A stretch of DNA of 64,000 nt from NCBI RefSeq assembly GCF_029835735.1, contig NZ_JAOEAL010000001.1, forward strand, positions 2,728,001 through 2,792,000. The letters run 5' to 3'. Numbering within the stretch: position 1 is the first letter of the stretch; the number at the start of each line of letters is the position of its first letter. This DNA comes from Shewanella sp. GD04112. GTDB taxonomy: Bacteria; Pseudomonadota; Gammaproteobacteria; Enterobacterales; Shewanellaceae. The translations under genes and the position numbers were made by a program. Shown piece after piece: positions 1 to 8,776 of this stretch. The notes below the pieces were generated by a model. That model made no database searches, was not told the origin of the DNA, and saw only the letters and a list, made by a program, of their open reading frames with translations.

Positions 1-268
1 CATTGAGCGCATACACGCCCATCATCTCAAACTGGCGCAGCACAGCTGAGCCATAAAACGTAATAGATGCACCAATACGCGGGATCACCGCATCAAAAGG
101 CGGCAATTCTTCCCCACCAATATGGATGCTCGACTGACGCATATTGATGTTCATATAGCATTCGAGCGGATTGATCACTTTGACTTCGTGACCACGTAAT
201 GTCGCAGCCTCAACGAGTCGCTTTGTGGAATATAGCTCAGGCCCTTGCGATAGGATCGCGATTCTCAT
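1..268 (-). CDS. rimK: RimK family alpha-L-glutamate ligase, N-terminal part (window edge)
   Basis: Only the first 89 codons are in the window; the gene runs off the left edge. The protein begins [18 protein letters not shown] and continues with a [13 protein letters not shown] stretch and [15 protein letters not shown], which is the N-terminal pre-ATP-grasp domain of RimK. RimK adds glutamate residues to the C-terminus of ribosomal protein S6. The ATP-grasp catalytic part lies outside the window, so activity cannot be judged. It is read in the same direction as the isc operon but is separated from it by an intrinsic terminator. Confidence 0.85.
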
Positions 269-372
269 TTTGGTCTCCGACAACCATTTCATTTTGAGCG
301 CATCATACGCTCGGATTAGGATAAATCAATCATGGCAATTATTGCTTGCGCAAATGCTGGGCGCCAGAAGCC

Positions 373-399
373 AAAAACCAGTCACATGGACTGGTTTTT
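373..399 (-). terminator. Intrinsic terminator at the end of the isc operon
   Basis: An 11-bp perfect stem (AAAAACCAGTC paired with GACTGGTTTTT) with a 5-base loop lies 25 bases past the fdx stop codon. It has a T-run on either strand. It closes the isc transcript before rimK. Confidence 0.85.
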
Positions 400-423
400 G
401 ACGATATCATCGCATCGGGTTGA

Positions 424-759
424 TTAACCTTCGCTCACCATATTCACAGTGTACTTCGGAATTTCAATCACCAGATCGCTATCGACAACTTTGGCTTGGC
501 AAGACAAACGGCTCTCAGGCTCGAGTCCCCATGCCTTATCGAGCATATCATCTTCAAGCTCATCGCTTGGCTCTAACTCATCAAAGCCTTCACGCACGAT
601 GCAATGGCATGTGGTGCAGGCACAGGATTTTTCACAGGCATGCTCAATATTGATGCCGTTACGCAGCGCCACATCGAGAATCGTTTCACCTACTTTGGCT
701 TCCAACACTGCGCCATCAGGACATAACTCAGCATGGGGAAGAAAGACTAACTGGGGCAT
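424..759 (-). CDS. fdx: ISC-type [2Fe-2S] ferredoxin
   Basis: This 111-residue ferredoxin serves as electron donor in Fe-S cluster assembly on IscU. The cluster ligands are visible as HACEKSCACTTCHC (C-x5-C-x2-C) and a fourth cysteine in SRLSCQ, the adrenodoxin-like pattern. The ATG at 759 is chosen over the GTG one codon upstream because it gives the usual start MPQLVFLPHAELCPDG and the family length of 111. It is the last gene of the operon, directly after hscA. No iscX follows, unlike in E. coli. Confidence 0.96.
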   Translation of the reverse strand: MPQLVFLPHAELCPDGAVLEAKVGETILDVALRNGINIEHACEKSCACTTCHCIVREGFDELEPSDELEDDMLDKAWGLEPESRLSCQAKVVDSDLVIEIPKYTVNMVSEG

Positions 760-767
760 CACATCAC

Positions 768-2630
768 CTATATGTTGTCAATTGACTGACCCTTAAAGGC
801 CACTCGAATAGAATTGTCCATACGCTTCGCGGCGAAATCCTGAGTATGTTCATCAAGGACTTCAATCGCTTGCTTAATCGCATCGGCATCATCACCACGG
901 GCAATTTCTGCAAGTTGCGCCATGACTGAATCAATCTGCTGACGCTCATCACTTGTTAGCAGGTCGCCATCTTTTGCAAGCGCCGCATTTAACGACTCAA
1001 GTACCCTTGCCGCCTCCACTTGCTGCTCGGCCAGCATACGACGACTAATGTCTTCCTTCGCATGTTTCATCGAGTCCTTGAGCATAGTCGCGATTTCAGT
1101 ATCCGATAAACCAAACGAAGGCTTGACCTGAATACTCGATTGCACGCCGGTGGATTTCTCCATCGCGGTAACGCTCAGCAACCCATCGGCATCGACTTGG
1201 AAGGTCACACGAATATGGGCTGCGCCAGCCGCTAACGGGGGAATACCTTTAAGCGTAAAGCGTGCGAGTGAGCGACAATCATCGACTAACTCACGCTCGC
1301 CCTGCACCACATGGAAGGCCATCGCCGTTTGACCATCCTTAAAGGTGGTAAACTCTTGGGCGCGGGCCACAGGAATCGTGGTGTTACGAGAAACCACTTT
1401 CTCCACTAAACCGCCCATGGTCTCAATCCCTAATGACAAAGGGATCACATCGAGCAGTAATAATTCAGACTCGGGTTTGTTACCGACCAGAATATCGGCC
1501 TGAATCGCCGCGCCAATCGCAACGACGCGATCTGGGTCGATAGAGGTTAATGGCGCCTTACCGAAAAAGGTTTCAACCTGTTCACGCACTAATGGCACGC
1601 GGGTTGAACCACCCACCATCACGGTTTCTAACACTTCATCAGCCGTTACGCCCGCATCACGTAGGGTACGACGACAGCTGGCGATAGTTTTCTTCACTAA
1701 TGCGCTGATTAAGTTATCAAATTCAGCTTTGGTCACGACTTGCTTGAGCACAGTGCCATCGGCAAGTGTCAGGCTCGCTTCGACTTCACTCGCATCGGTT
1801 AAGGCTTCTTTCACGCGGCGCGCTTCAATCAATAACTGACGGCTTAGCTGCGGATCAAGGTTCGTCAATTGCCATACTTGCTGCATATGCGCCTGCAACA
1901 GATGGTCAAAGTCATCGCCGCCCAGCGCCGAATCGCCGCCCGTGGCCAGCACTTCAAAAACGCCGCGATTTAAACGCAGAATAGAGATATCAAAGGTACC
2001 GCCGCCGAGATCGTAAATCGCGATCACACCTTCTTGCTTCGAATCTAACCCGTAGGCGATTGCCGCCGCAGTAGGCTCGTTGAGCAGGCGCAATACTTTA
2101 ACACCGAGCAAAGACGCGGCATCTTTTGTCCCTTGACGCTGTGCATCATCGAAATACGCTGGCACAGTGATCACGACGCCCTGCAGCTCGCCACCAAGGG
2201 TTTTCTCAGCGCGTTCAACCAGAGGACGTAAAATCTCCGCCGACACTTGCACCGGATTCACTTGCCCTTGGGGCGTAACAAACAGCGGTAAACCGTTTTC
2301 ACTGGCTTCAAACTGGTATGGGAACGCTTGCTCACCAGATTGAATATCCGTGAGGCTGCGGCCCATAAAGCGCTTGACCGATACGATAGTGTTTTTTGGA
2401 TCCTGCGCAGAACTTAACGCCGCCACCTGACCGACTTCAATGCCATCTTGAGTGTAACGGACGATAGAAGGTAAAGAATGCTGTCCATATTCATCGGGTA
2501 AGGTCGCCGTTACGCCGCTGCGAACTGCGGCCACGAGGGAATTAGTGGTACCTAAATCGATGCCAACGGCAAGTCTATGTTGGTGCGGCGCGGCGCTTTG
2601 TCCGGGCTCTGCAATCTGCAAAAGGGCCAT
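768..2630 (-). CDS. hscA: Fe-S assembly Hsp70-type chaperone HscA
   Basis: This 620-residue Hsp70 family chaperone (E. coli HscA has 616) uses ATP to help release the Fe-S cluster from the IscU scaffold. The actin-like ATPase is recognised by VGIDLGTTNSLVAAV near the N-terminus, AIYDLGGGTFDISIL and VMVGGSTRVPLV. The substrate-binding half follows, with DVIPLSLGIETMGG at its start. It sits between hscB and fdx in the standard isc order and is almost certainly co-transcribed. Confidence 0.97.
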   Translation of the reverse strand: MALLQIAEPGQSAAPHQHRLAVGIDLGTTNSLVAAVRSGVTATLPDEYGQHSLPSIVRYTQDGIEVGQVAALSSAQDPKNTIVSVKRFMGRSLTDIQSGEQAFPYQFEASENGLPLFVTPQGQVNPVQVSAEILRPLVERAEKTLGGELQGVVITVPAYFDDAQRQGTKDAASLLGVKVLRLLNEPTAAAIAYGLDSKQEGVIAIYDLGGGTFDISILRLNRGVFEVLATGGDSALGGDDFDHLLQAHMQQVWQLTNLDPQLSRQLLIEARRVKEALTDASEVEASLTLADGTVLKQVVTKAEFDNLISALVKKTIASCRRTLRDAGVTADEVLETVMVGGSTRVPLVREQVETFFGKAPLTSIDPDRVVAIGAAIQADILVGNKPESELLLLDVIPLSLGIETMGGLVEKVVSRNTTIPVARAQEFTTFKDGQTAMAFHVVQGERELVDDCRSLARFTLKGIPPLAAGAAHIRVTFQVDADGLLSVTAMEKSTGVQSSIQVKPSFGLSDTEIATMLKDSMKHAKEDISRRMLAEQQVEAARVLESLNAALAKDGDLLTSDERQQIDSVMAQLAEIARGDDADAIKQAIEVLDEHTQDFAAKRMDNSIRVAFKGQSIDNI

Positions 2631-2697
2631 ATGTATCCAACTTAGTAACGCCGACTCAGACCCGTCTGAATCGGCTAAATAACTGCAATAGGGAAAA

Positions 2698-3222
2698 TTA
2701 ATCGAGCAGCGCGTCTTCGATACGCGTCAGCTCATCGTGTAATTTTGCCATAAATTTAAGCTTGCGTACTTGATCTGCCGCTAACAAGGCATCTTCTTCG
2801 CTGTCACTGCTTAGCTGTGCGGTGACCAATTTCGTCAACTTTGTCCGATATGCCGCGAAAGAGTCGTATAACTCATCAATGCTTTCTTGAGGATCGGCGC
2901 TATCGCGAATGTCTTCTAACGCCTCGCGCCATTCCATCTGCTGCATTAAAAATGCAGTGTCTTTCACTGTAGTGGTTTCGTGGCTTAAATCGATACCACG
3001 TAGCGACAGCATATGCTCGGCACGGCGGATAGGATCTTTTAGGGTTTGATAACCGTCATTCACTTGCGCAGTGCGTTGCACCGACAATAAACGTTGTTGC
3101 TCGGTATCGTTGGCAAACTTATCGGGATGCACCGCCCGTTGCAGTTCGCGGTAGCGTTCTGCAAGCACAGCGGTGTCAATATCGAAGGCAGGGGAAAACT
3201 TAAACAGCTCGAAATAATTCAT
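2698..3222 (-). CDS. hscB: Fe-S assembly J-domain co-chaperone HscB
   Basis: This 174-residue type III J protein delivers IscU to HscA and stimulates its ATPase. The N-terminus MNYFELFKFSPAFDID leads into a J-domain with the invariant HPDK motif (about residues 32-35). The C-terminal half is the helical domain that binds IscU. It lies 15 bases downstream of iscA and 67 bases upstream of hscA, in the usual isc order. Confidence 0.96.
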   Translation of the reverse strand: MNYFELFKFSPAFDIDTAVLAERYRELQRAVHPDKFANDTEQQRLLSVQRTAQVNDGYQTLKDPIRRAEHMLSLRGIDLSHETTTVKDTAFLMQQMEWREALEDIRDSADPQESIDELYDSFAAYRTKLTKLVTAQLSSDSEEDALLAADQVRKLKFMAKLHDELTRIEDALLD

Positions 3223-3237
3223 GCGTCAATTCGGCAA

Positions 3238-3561
3238 TTAAACAGTGAAACTCTCACCGCAACCGCACTCACCTTTTGCGTTAGGATTGTTAAATTGGAA
3301 ACCTTCGTTCAGGCCTTCTTTAACAAAATCCAACTCAATGCCCTGTAGATAGATGAAGCTTTTCGCATCGATAATGATTTTTACACCATCAATATCATAC
3401 ACTTCATCGTCATCATTCAGCGCATCAACAAACTCAAGCACATAAGCCATACCGGAACAGCCAGAGGTCTTTAAGCCGAGACGCAGGCCGATGCCCTTGC
3501 CTCGATTCGCTAAGAAAGATCTGACACGCTCAGTTGCCGCTGGGGTCATTGTAATCGCCAT
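3238..3561 (-). CDS. iscA: A-type iron-sulfur carrier IscA
   Basis: This 107-residue A-type carrier accepts and passes on iron or Fe-S clusters. The three conserved cysteines are present: one in LKTSGCSGMAY and two in the C-terminal ECGCGESFTV. Its length equals that of E. coli IscA. It follows iscU in the isc operon. Confidence 0.96.
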   Translation of the reverse strand: MAITMTPAATERVRSFLANRGKGIGLRLGLKTSGCSGMAYVLEFVDALNDDDEVYDIDGVKIIIDAKSFIYLQGIELDFVKEGLNEGFQFNNPNAKGECGCGESFTV

Positions 3562-3575
3562 CTTAACTCCAGATG

Positions 3576-3959
3576 TTACTTAGCTTGTTTCGATTTGTAC
3601 TCGTCGATAGCCGCTTTAATGGCATCTTCTGCCAAAATGGAACAGTGGATTTTCACTGGTGGCAAGGCTAATTCTTCCGCGATATCGGTGTTTTTGATGG
3701 CCGCCGCTTGCTCGATAGTCTTGCCTTTCACCCACTCGGTTACCAGTGAGCTAGACGCAATCGCGCTGCCACAACCGTAGGTTTTGAACTTAGCGTCTTC
3801 GATGATGCCGTCAGCGCCGATTTTCAGCTGTAACTTCATCACGTCACCACAGGCAGGCGCTCCCACCATACCGGTCACGACCGAAGGATCGTTCTTGTCG
3901 AAAGAACCAACGTTACGTGGGTTCTCATAATGATCTATCACTTTTTCACTGTAAGCCAT
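3576..3959 (-). CDS. iscU: Fe-S cluster scaffold IscU
   Basis: This 127-residue scaffold is where IscS-derived sulfide and iron are built into [2Fe-2S]. All ligands are visible: GAPACGDVMKLQ (Cys and the Asp that promotes release), KTYGCGSAIASSS, and VKIHCSILAEDAI (His-Cys). The HscA-recognition stretch LPPVKIHC directly precedes the last cysteine. It is translated immediately after iscS. Confidence 0.98.
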   Translation of the reverse strand: MAYSEKVIDHYENPRNVGSFDKNDPSVVTGMVGAPACGDVMKLQLKIGADGIIEDAKFKTYGCGSAIASSSLVTEWVKGKTIEQAAAIKNTDIAEELALPPVKIHCSILAEDAIKAAIDEYKSKQAK

Positions 3960-3996
3960 GGTACTGCTCCAAAATTATCTATTGTAAATGGTCGAA

Positions 3997-5211
3997 TTAA
4001 TGATGTGCCCACTGCACCTGATTCAGGTCGATGCCATCTTTGAACATCTCCCACAATGGAGACATTTCTCTTAATTTATCAATAGATTGTGTAATAGTTT
4101 CGATAGCGTGGTCGATTTCTTCTTCGGTGGTAAAACGACCGATTGAGAAACGAATTGAGCTATGCGCCATTTCATCATTTAAACCGAGCGCACGTAACAC
4201 GTAGCTTGGCTCGAGACTGGCTGACGTACAGGCAGAACCCGATGAAACCGCTAAATCTTTTAATGCCATCATCAGCGACTCACCTTCAACATAGTTGAAG
4301 CTGACGTTCAGGCTACCGCTCACACGGTGAGTCATATCGCCGTTTACATACGTCTCTTCGATGTGCTTGATGCCATTCCATAACTTGTCACGCAGCTTAG
4401 CGATACGGGCGTTGTCCGTTGCCATTTCAGCTTTTGCAATCGCAGCCGCTTCGCCTAAACCAACGATTTGGTGAGTCGCCAGAGTACCACTGCGCATACC
4501 ACGCTCATGGCCACCGCCGTGCATTTGGGCTTCTAAGCGAATACGTGGCTTACGGCGAACGTACAGAGCACCAATCCCTTTTGGACCATACATTTTGTGG
4601 CCAGAGATAGAAATCAGGTCGACCTTAGTCGTTTGTACATCGATAGGTAATTTGCCCGCGCTTTGTGCAGCATCCATATGGAAGATAATGCCTTTTGAGC
4701 GGCATAACTCGCCGATGGCATCCACATCATGGATCACACCGATTTCGTTATTCACATGCATGATGCTGACAAGAATGGTGTCGTCGCGCATCGCCGCTTC
4801 TAAACGTTCCATCGGAATGATGCCGTTGGCATCTGGCTCTAAGTAAGTGACTTCAAAACCTTCACGCTCAAGCTGACGGCAGGTATCGAGTACCGCTTTA
4901 TGTTCAGTCTTGCTGGTGATGATGTGCTTGCCTTTCTTATTGTAGAAATGCGCTACGCCTTTGATCGCCAGGTTGTTTGATTCGGTTGCACCTGAGGTAA
5001 ACACGATTTCACGGTGATCGGCATTGATCAGATCTGCCACTTGGCTGCGCGCCACATCCACCGCTTCTTCCGCTTGCCAGCCATAACGGTGAGAACGTGA
5101 TGCTGGGTTACCGAAGATGCCATCCATCGTCATGTATTGGAACATTTTTTCCGCGACTCGCGGATCAACTGGCGTGGTGGCGGCATAATCTAAATAGATA
5201 GGAAGCTTCAT
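3997..5211 (-). CDS. iscS: Cysteine desulfurase IscS
   Basis: This 404-residue PLP enzyme converts cysteine to alanine plus a persulfide that feeds IscU and tRNA thiolation. The PLP lysine lies in SISGHKMYGPKGIG. The catalytic cysteine loop reads SSGSACTSASLEPSYVLRALG, where the Cys corresponds to C328 of the equally long E. coli enzyme. It is the first enzyme gene after iscR. Confidence 0.98.
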   Translation of the reverse strand: MKLPIYLDYAATTPVDPRVAEKMFQYMTMDGIFGNPASRSHRYGWQAEEAVDVARSQVADLINADHREIVFTSGATESNNLAIKGVAHFYNKKGKHIITSKTEHKAVLDTCRQLEREGFEVTYLEPDANGIIPMERLEAAMRDDTILVSIMHVNNEIGVIHDVDAIGELCRSKGIIFHMDAAQSAGKLPIDVQTTKVDLISISGHKMYGPKGIGALYVRRKPRIRLEAQMHGGGHERGMRSGTLATHQIVGLGEAAAIAKAEMATDNARIAKLRDKLWNGIKHIEETYVNGDMTHRVSGSLNVSFNYVEGESLMMALKDLAVSSGSACTSASLEPSYVLRALGLNDEMAHSSIRFSIGRFTTEEEIDHAIETITQSIDKLREMSPLWEMFKDGIDLNQVQWAHH

Positions 5212-5289
5212 AACACACTCCGTACTTAGCAGTCTCTGCCGAGGCTACATACAACGTACAAAAATAATTTTTATCGTATAACAAAAAGC

Positions 5290-5751
5290 CTATAAGCTGA
5301 CTCTTTGCTCCTTTTGCATAGTGTCTTGCTTAAGCGAGATAAACTGCACATCTCGTTTCTGCATTAAGCCAGCAAGACTGATACCATCTAAAAAATCTGA
5401 AATTTGTTTGCTTAAATCGCCCCAGAGCGAGTGCGTTAAGCAGCGAGTTCCACTCTGGCAATTGCCTAGTCCTTGACAACGAGTCGCATCGACAGACTCG
5501 TCAACGGCATGGACCACCATGCCAACAGAAATATCATTAGCTTCGAGGCCTAAGCGATAACCACCACCTGGACCACGGACACTGGCCACTAGGCCATGTT
5601 TACGTAACTTTGCGAAGAGTTGTTCCAGATAGGAAAGCGAAATCCCTTGTCTTTCAGAGATATCCGCTAAGGGAACCGGTCCCGAAGCCGAGTGGATGGC
5701 CACATCGAGCATTGCGGTTACTGCATAACGACCTTTAGATGTAAGTTTCAT
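5290..5751 (-). CDS. iscR: Rrf2-family [2Fe-2S] regulator IscR
   Basis: IscR represses the isc operon when it carries its [2Fe-2S] cluster and controls other promoters in the apo form. From the ATG at 5751 the protein starts MKLTSKGRYAVTAMLD and has 153 residues. With this start the ligands fall at C92, C98, C104 and H107, exactly as in E. coli IscR, which decides the start over the upstream ATG at 5760. The winged helix is at the N-terminus, with GPGGGYRL as the wing. Two IscR-type boxes lie just upstream, so autoregulation is expected. Confidence 0.96.
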   Translation of the reverse strand: MKLTSKGRYAVTAMLDVAIHSASGPVPLADISERQGISLSYLEQLFAKLRKHGLVASVRGPGGGYRLGLEANDISVGMVVHAVDESVDATRCQGLGNCQSGTRCLTHSLWGDLSKQISDFLDGISLAGLMQKRDVQFISLKQDTMQKEQRVSL

Positions 5752-5783
5752 AACTACCATAGCTCCCAAACAGGTATGGGGTT

Positions 5784-5812
5784 ATTTCAACATACCCGAG
5801 TATTTCAGTCAA
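5784..5812 (-). promoter_or_regulatory. isc operon promoter (-35 / -10)
   Basis: On the minus strand TTGACT (5812-5807) and TGAAAT (5789-5784) are separated by exactly 17 bp. The -35 lies inside the proximal IscR-type box, so bound IscR would block RNA polymerase. The -10 matches the consensus in only 4 of 6 positions. This is a prediction by pattern. Confidence 0.6.
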
Positions 5813-5816
5813 GTAT
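5792..5816 (-). promoter_or_regulatory. IscR type 1 operator, proximal
   Basis: On the minus strand this 25-mer begins ATACTTGACT and ends CTCGGGTAT. It fits the published E. coli type 1 IscR consensus (ATASYYGACTRWWWYAGTCRRSTAT, recalled from memory) at 24 of 25 positions. It overlaps the -35 of the isc promoter. Confidence 0.75.
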
Positions 5817-5841
5817 AAAACCTAGTAAAACACTCAGGTAT
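5817..5841 (-). promoter_or_regulatory. IscR type 1 operator, distal (weaker)
   Basis: A second 25-mer, starting ATACCTGAGT on the minus strand, abuts the first box without any gap. It fits the same consensus at about 20 of 25 positions. E. coli iscR also has two adjacent type 1 sites, so the arrangement looks conserved. Confidence 0.55.
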
Positions 5842-6101
5842 ATAAGCGTGCAGTGAACCAATACCCTTTCATCTTGGTGGGGTATTTAACCTTTTTCTGC
5901 CCTAAGATTCAATGCTAAAGGGGCAATTAATCGTCCTAATCGCCCCCATATCGGGATCTAACGCACTCTCTTAGAATGAATGCTAACCACCTAGGTCCAC
6001 TCTGTTCAAAAACTGCCCAACCACAGTAGTGATTGAATGGCAATCATCGGTGGCAGAAGCATGTGGATTAATATCAACATGCCACTGCGCCAAACACCTT
6101 A

Positions 6102-6923
6102 TTAAATGCTGGGGTCAAACTCGTCGAGCGCACTCTGGCGCTTATCGGCAGCGGCTTTTTCCGCGTCGTTAAACTCACCCACATTCAGCTCTGGCAATCT
6201 TTCGGTGCAGACATCGCCACCTAAGCGCTGAATGGCTTGACACAATTCCTGCACTTTTGAATCCATTAAATGCATATGGTCCAGCATTTGCCCGATAGCG
6301 TTCGCGACGGGATCCGGATTATCGGGGGACACAGCATACGCATCGAAACCATATTTCTTGGCCATGGCGCTGCGACGCTCAGACTTCTCTTTCGATTGTG
6401 GCGAAGGTGTGGCCACTACGCGCCCCGGGATCCCGACCACAGTCGTATCCTTAGGCACATCTTTCACCACCACAGAGTTAGAGCCGACACGCGCCCCATC
6501 ATGCATAGTGATAGGACCTAAAATCTTAGCCCCTGCGCCCACGACCACGTTATTACCCAGTGTTGGATGGCGTTTACCCGCTTGCCAGGTGGTGCCGCCC
6601 AATGTCACGCCGTGATATAAAGTACAATCATCGCCAATCTCGGCGGTTTCACCGATCACCACGCCCATACCATGGTCGATAAAGAAACGATCGCCAATGG
6701 TGGCACCGGGATGGATCTCCACTCCCGTCAACCAGCGCGAAAAAGTCGATAAACAACGGGCCATTAAGCGCCAATCACGCTTCCATAATTTATGGCTTAT
6801 CCGGTGCAGCCAAATGGCGTGCATGCCAGGATAGTTGACCAAGATCTCAAAGGCGCTGCGCGCCGCGGGATCACGGTGATATATAGATTCAATGTCTTCT
6901 TTTAGCCTAGCTATCACACCCAT
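6102..6923 (-). CDS. cysE: Serine O-acetyltransferase
   Basis: CysE acetylates serine with acetyl-CoA to give O-acetylserine, the acceptor for sulfide in cysteine synthesis. The 273-residue protein has the helical N-terminal domain (ending near SRWLTGVEIHPGATIG) and a left-handed beta-helix of hexapeptide repeats with the family loop DHGMGVVIGETAEIGDDCTLYHGVTLGG. The tail ends in Ile, as in CysE proteins that dock into cysteine synthase CysK. It sits between trmJ and the isc genes, so cysteine supply adjoins its main consumer IscS. Confidence 0.96.
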   Translation of the reverse strand: MGVIARLKEDIESIYHRDPAARSAFEILVNYPGMHAIWLHRISHKLWKRDWRLMARCLSTFSRWLTGVEIHPGATIGDRFFIDHGMGVVIGETAEIGDDCTLYHGVTLGGTTWQAGKRHPTLGNNVVVGAGAKILGPITMHDGARVGSNSVVVKDVPKDTTVVGIPGRVVATPSPQSKEKSERRSAMAKKYGFDAYAVSPDNPDPVANAIGQMLDHMHLMDSKVQELCQAIQRLGGDVCTERLPELNVGEFNDAEKAAADKRQSALDEFDPSI

Positions 6924-6968
6924 GCTTCAATCCTTCGCGATTAGCGTTATTTGCCAAATGTGCTTTGG

Positions 6969-7694
6969 CTATTTTTGTTTATTACCCACCACTTTATCTA
7001 TCGAGGTTAGAATGCCTCGAAGAATATTCATCTCTTGGCTTTCGATACGTGCACGGCTAAACAGACGACGTAACTTAGTCATCACTTGGCCGGGGTGGTT
7101 TTTAATAATAAAACCTGTCGATGATAAGGTGCTTTCTAAGTGCACAAAGAAACGCTCAAGATCGGCAGAAAGCGGATACTCTTCCTCCACCTGTGGCGCC
7201 TCTGTTTGCGCTAAGTGTGCGACACGCGTCTCATAACAAATAATCTGCACTGCTTGCGCTAAATTCAATGAGCTGTATTCAGGATTAGCAGGAATAGCCA
7301 CATGATATGTACATTGCTGCAATTCTTCATTGGTCAAACCATGGTTTTCACGGCCAAAGACAATGGCGACAGGTCCTGATAAGCCCTCAGTGACCAGCTT
7401 TTGCCCCGCTTCACGCGGATCGAGCATTGGCCAATCTAAGGTACGACTGCGAGCACTGGTGGCAATCACTAAACTGCAATCGGCGATGGCTTCTGCTAAG
7501 GAATCCACTTTCACCAAATGCTTTAAGATGTCAGACGCACCAGCCGCCAAGGCGATGGATTGACCATCCACTTCACATCTTGGTTCGGCAAGATACAGGG
7601 TCGATAACCCCATGGTCTTCATCGCTCTGGCGGTCGAGCCAATATTGCCGGGGTGCGATGTCCCCACTAAAATCACACGAATATTACTTAGCAT
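6969..7694 (-). CDS. trmJ: tRNA (cytidine/uridine-32-2'-O)-methyltransferase TrmJ
   Basis: This 241-residue SPOUT-class enzyme 2'-O-methylates position 32 of the tRNA anticodon loop. The N-terminus VRVILVGTSHPGNIGSTARAMK-like stretch (RVILVGTSHPGNIGSTARAM) and the knot motifs VAIVFGRENHGLTNEEL and IPANPEYSSLNLAQAVQI identify the TrmJ/TrmH fold. A C-terminal helical extension follows. It is upstream of cysE by 45 bases and divergent from suhB, a neighbourhood shared with E. coli. Confidence 0.95.
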   Translation of the reverse strand: MLSNIRVILVGTSHPGNIGSTARAMKTMGLSTLYLAEPRCEVDGQSIALAAGASDILKHLVKVDSLAEAIADCSLVIATSARSRTLDWPMLDPREAGQKLVTEGLSGPVAIVFGRENHGLTNEELQQCTYHVAIPANPEYSSLNLAQAVQIICYETRVAHLAQTEAPQVEEEYPLSADLERFFVHLESTLSSTGFIIKNHPGQVMTKLRRLFSRARIESQEMNILRGILTSIDKVVGNKQK

Positions 7695-7776
7695 GAAACG
7701 ACTTAATTTAATTCACAAAACACAGGGAGCGAATACTATCACAGGCGTGCGTGAATGCTTATATGAAAATCGGTAT

Positions 7777-7804
7777 TTGATATAACATTCAAATCGAGTA
7801 TAAT
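7777..7804 (+). promoter_or_regulatory. Predicted sigma-70 promoter of suhB
   Basis: TTGATA (7777-7782) and a perfect TATAAT (7799-7804) are spaced by 16 bp, and the start codon of suhB follows 44 bases after the -10. Confidence 0.65.
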
Positions 7805-7848
7805 GCCGCCCGCTATTTTTAACGTTCTTTAACATCCAGGGGATTGCA

Positions 7849-8652
7849 ATGCATCCGATGCTGACGATTGCTGTTCGCGCTGCCCGCGCGGCCGGCCAAA
7901 CTATTATGCGCGCCTACACTGAACTTGACCGAGTTGAAGTCAGTGCTAAAGGTGTCAACGATTTTGTTACCAGTGTAGATAAGGAAGCAGAAGCCGCCAT
8001 TACCTATCAAATTCGCAAATCTTACCCTGATCACACTATCGTGGGTGAAGAAAAAGGCGAAAACCGTGGCGAAAATAAAGACTATGTATGGATAGTTGAT
8101 CCTCTGGATGGCACTAACAACTTCGTTAGAGGCATTCCCCACTTCGCAGTTTCTATTGCACTGCAACACAAAGGCAAAACTGAAGTTGCCGTTGTGTACG
8201 ATCCTGTTCGTGAAGAATTATTTACCGCTATCCGTGGTAAAGGCGCCAAATTAAACGATTTCCGTATCCGCGTAACCAATGTGACTGAACTGGCTCCAAC
8301 TATTATCGGTACAGGTTTCCCATTCAAAGCCCGTCAACACACCGAAAGCTACATGGCAATCTTTGGCGAAGTGTTCGGTCAGTGTTCTGACTTACGCCGC
8401 GCAGGTTCTGCTGCATTAGACTTAGCCTATGTAGCGGCTGGCCGTTTAGACGGTTTCTTCGAAATCGGTTTAAAGCCATGGGATATCGCCGCTGGCGACT
8501 TAATCTGCCGCGAAGCGGGTGGCACAGTCACCGATTTTACTGGCGGTCATAACTACCTGATCTCTGGCAACATCGTTGCAGGTTCACCAAAGGTGACCAC
8601 TGAGTTAGTGAAAACCATGCGTCCTTTGCTGAACGAAGGTTTAAAGCGTTAA
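7849..8652 (+). CDS. suhB: Inositol-1-monophosphatase / rRNA antitermination factor SuhB
   Basis: SuhB is a Mg-dependent inositol monophosphatase; in E. coli it also belongs to the rRNA transcription antitermination complex. The 267-residue protein carries the family metal motifs GEEKGE, WIVDPLDGTNNFVRGIPHFAVSIAL, and KPWDIAAGDLICREAGG. Length equals E. coli SuhB. It is monocistronic, with its own promoter and a perfect terminator 28 bp past the stop. Confidence 0.97.
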   Translation: MHPMLTIAVRAARAAGQTIMRAYTELDRVEVSAKGVNDFVTSVDKEAEAAITYQIRKSYPDHTIVGEEKGENRGENKDYVWIVDPLDGTNNFVRGIPHFAVSIALQHKGKTEVAVVYDPVREELFTAIRGKGAKLNDFRIRVTNVTELAPTIIGTGFPFKARQHTESYMAIFGEVFGQCSDLRRAGSAALDLAYVAAGRLDGFFEIGLKPWDIAAGDLICREAGGTVTDFTGGHNYLISGNIVAGSPKVTTELVKTMRPLLNEGLKR

Positions 8653-8680
8653 TCACGCCCTTCCAAGCGTAACGCATATT

Positions 8681-8710
8681 AAAAAGGCCAGTGAATTCAC
8701 TGGCCTTTTT
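8681..8710. terminator. Bidirectional terminator between suhB and lolE
   Basis: A fully symmetric 30-bp palindrome, AAAAAGGCCAGTGAA and its complement, has A/T-runs on both sides. It can end suhB from the left and the lol operon from the right. Confidence 0.9.
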
Positions 8711-8776
8711 GTTTGCTGCTTTCGTTATTCTGTTTTAGCTATTCCGCGCTTTGGCTAATGTCAGCTCAAAGACTTT

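Larger units (their letters stand above)
5752..6101. other. cysE-iscR intergenic region
   Basis: This 350-bp gap holds the isc promoter and operators in its iscR-proximal 90 bp. The remainder (about 5850-6100) contains no ORF with a credible start. I see no clean terminator for the upstream cysE transcript, so read-through into isc cannot be excluded. Confidence 0.6.

Noticed and set aside
1..3959. Search for iscX behind fdx
   Set aside because: A terminator follows fdx after 25 bp and the next gene is rimK; there is no room for iscX.
7819..8169. 116-codon minus-strand frame inside suhB
   Set aside because: It is antisense to a well-supported gene and has no family character; suhB codon structure explains it.
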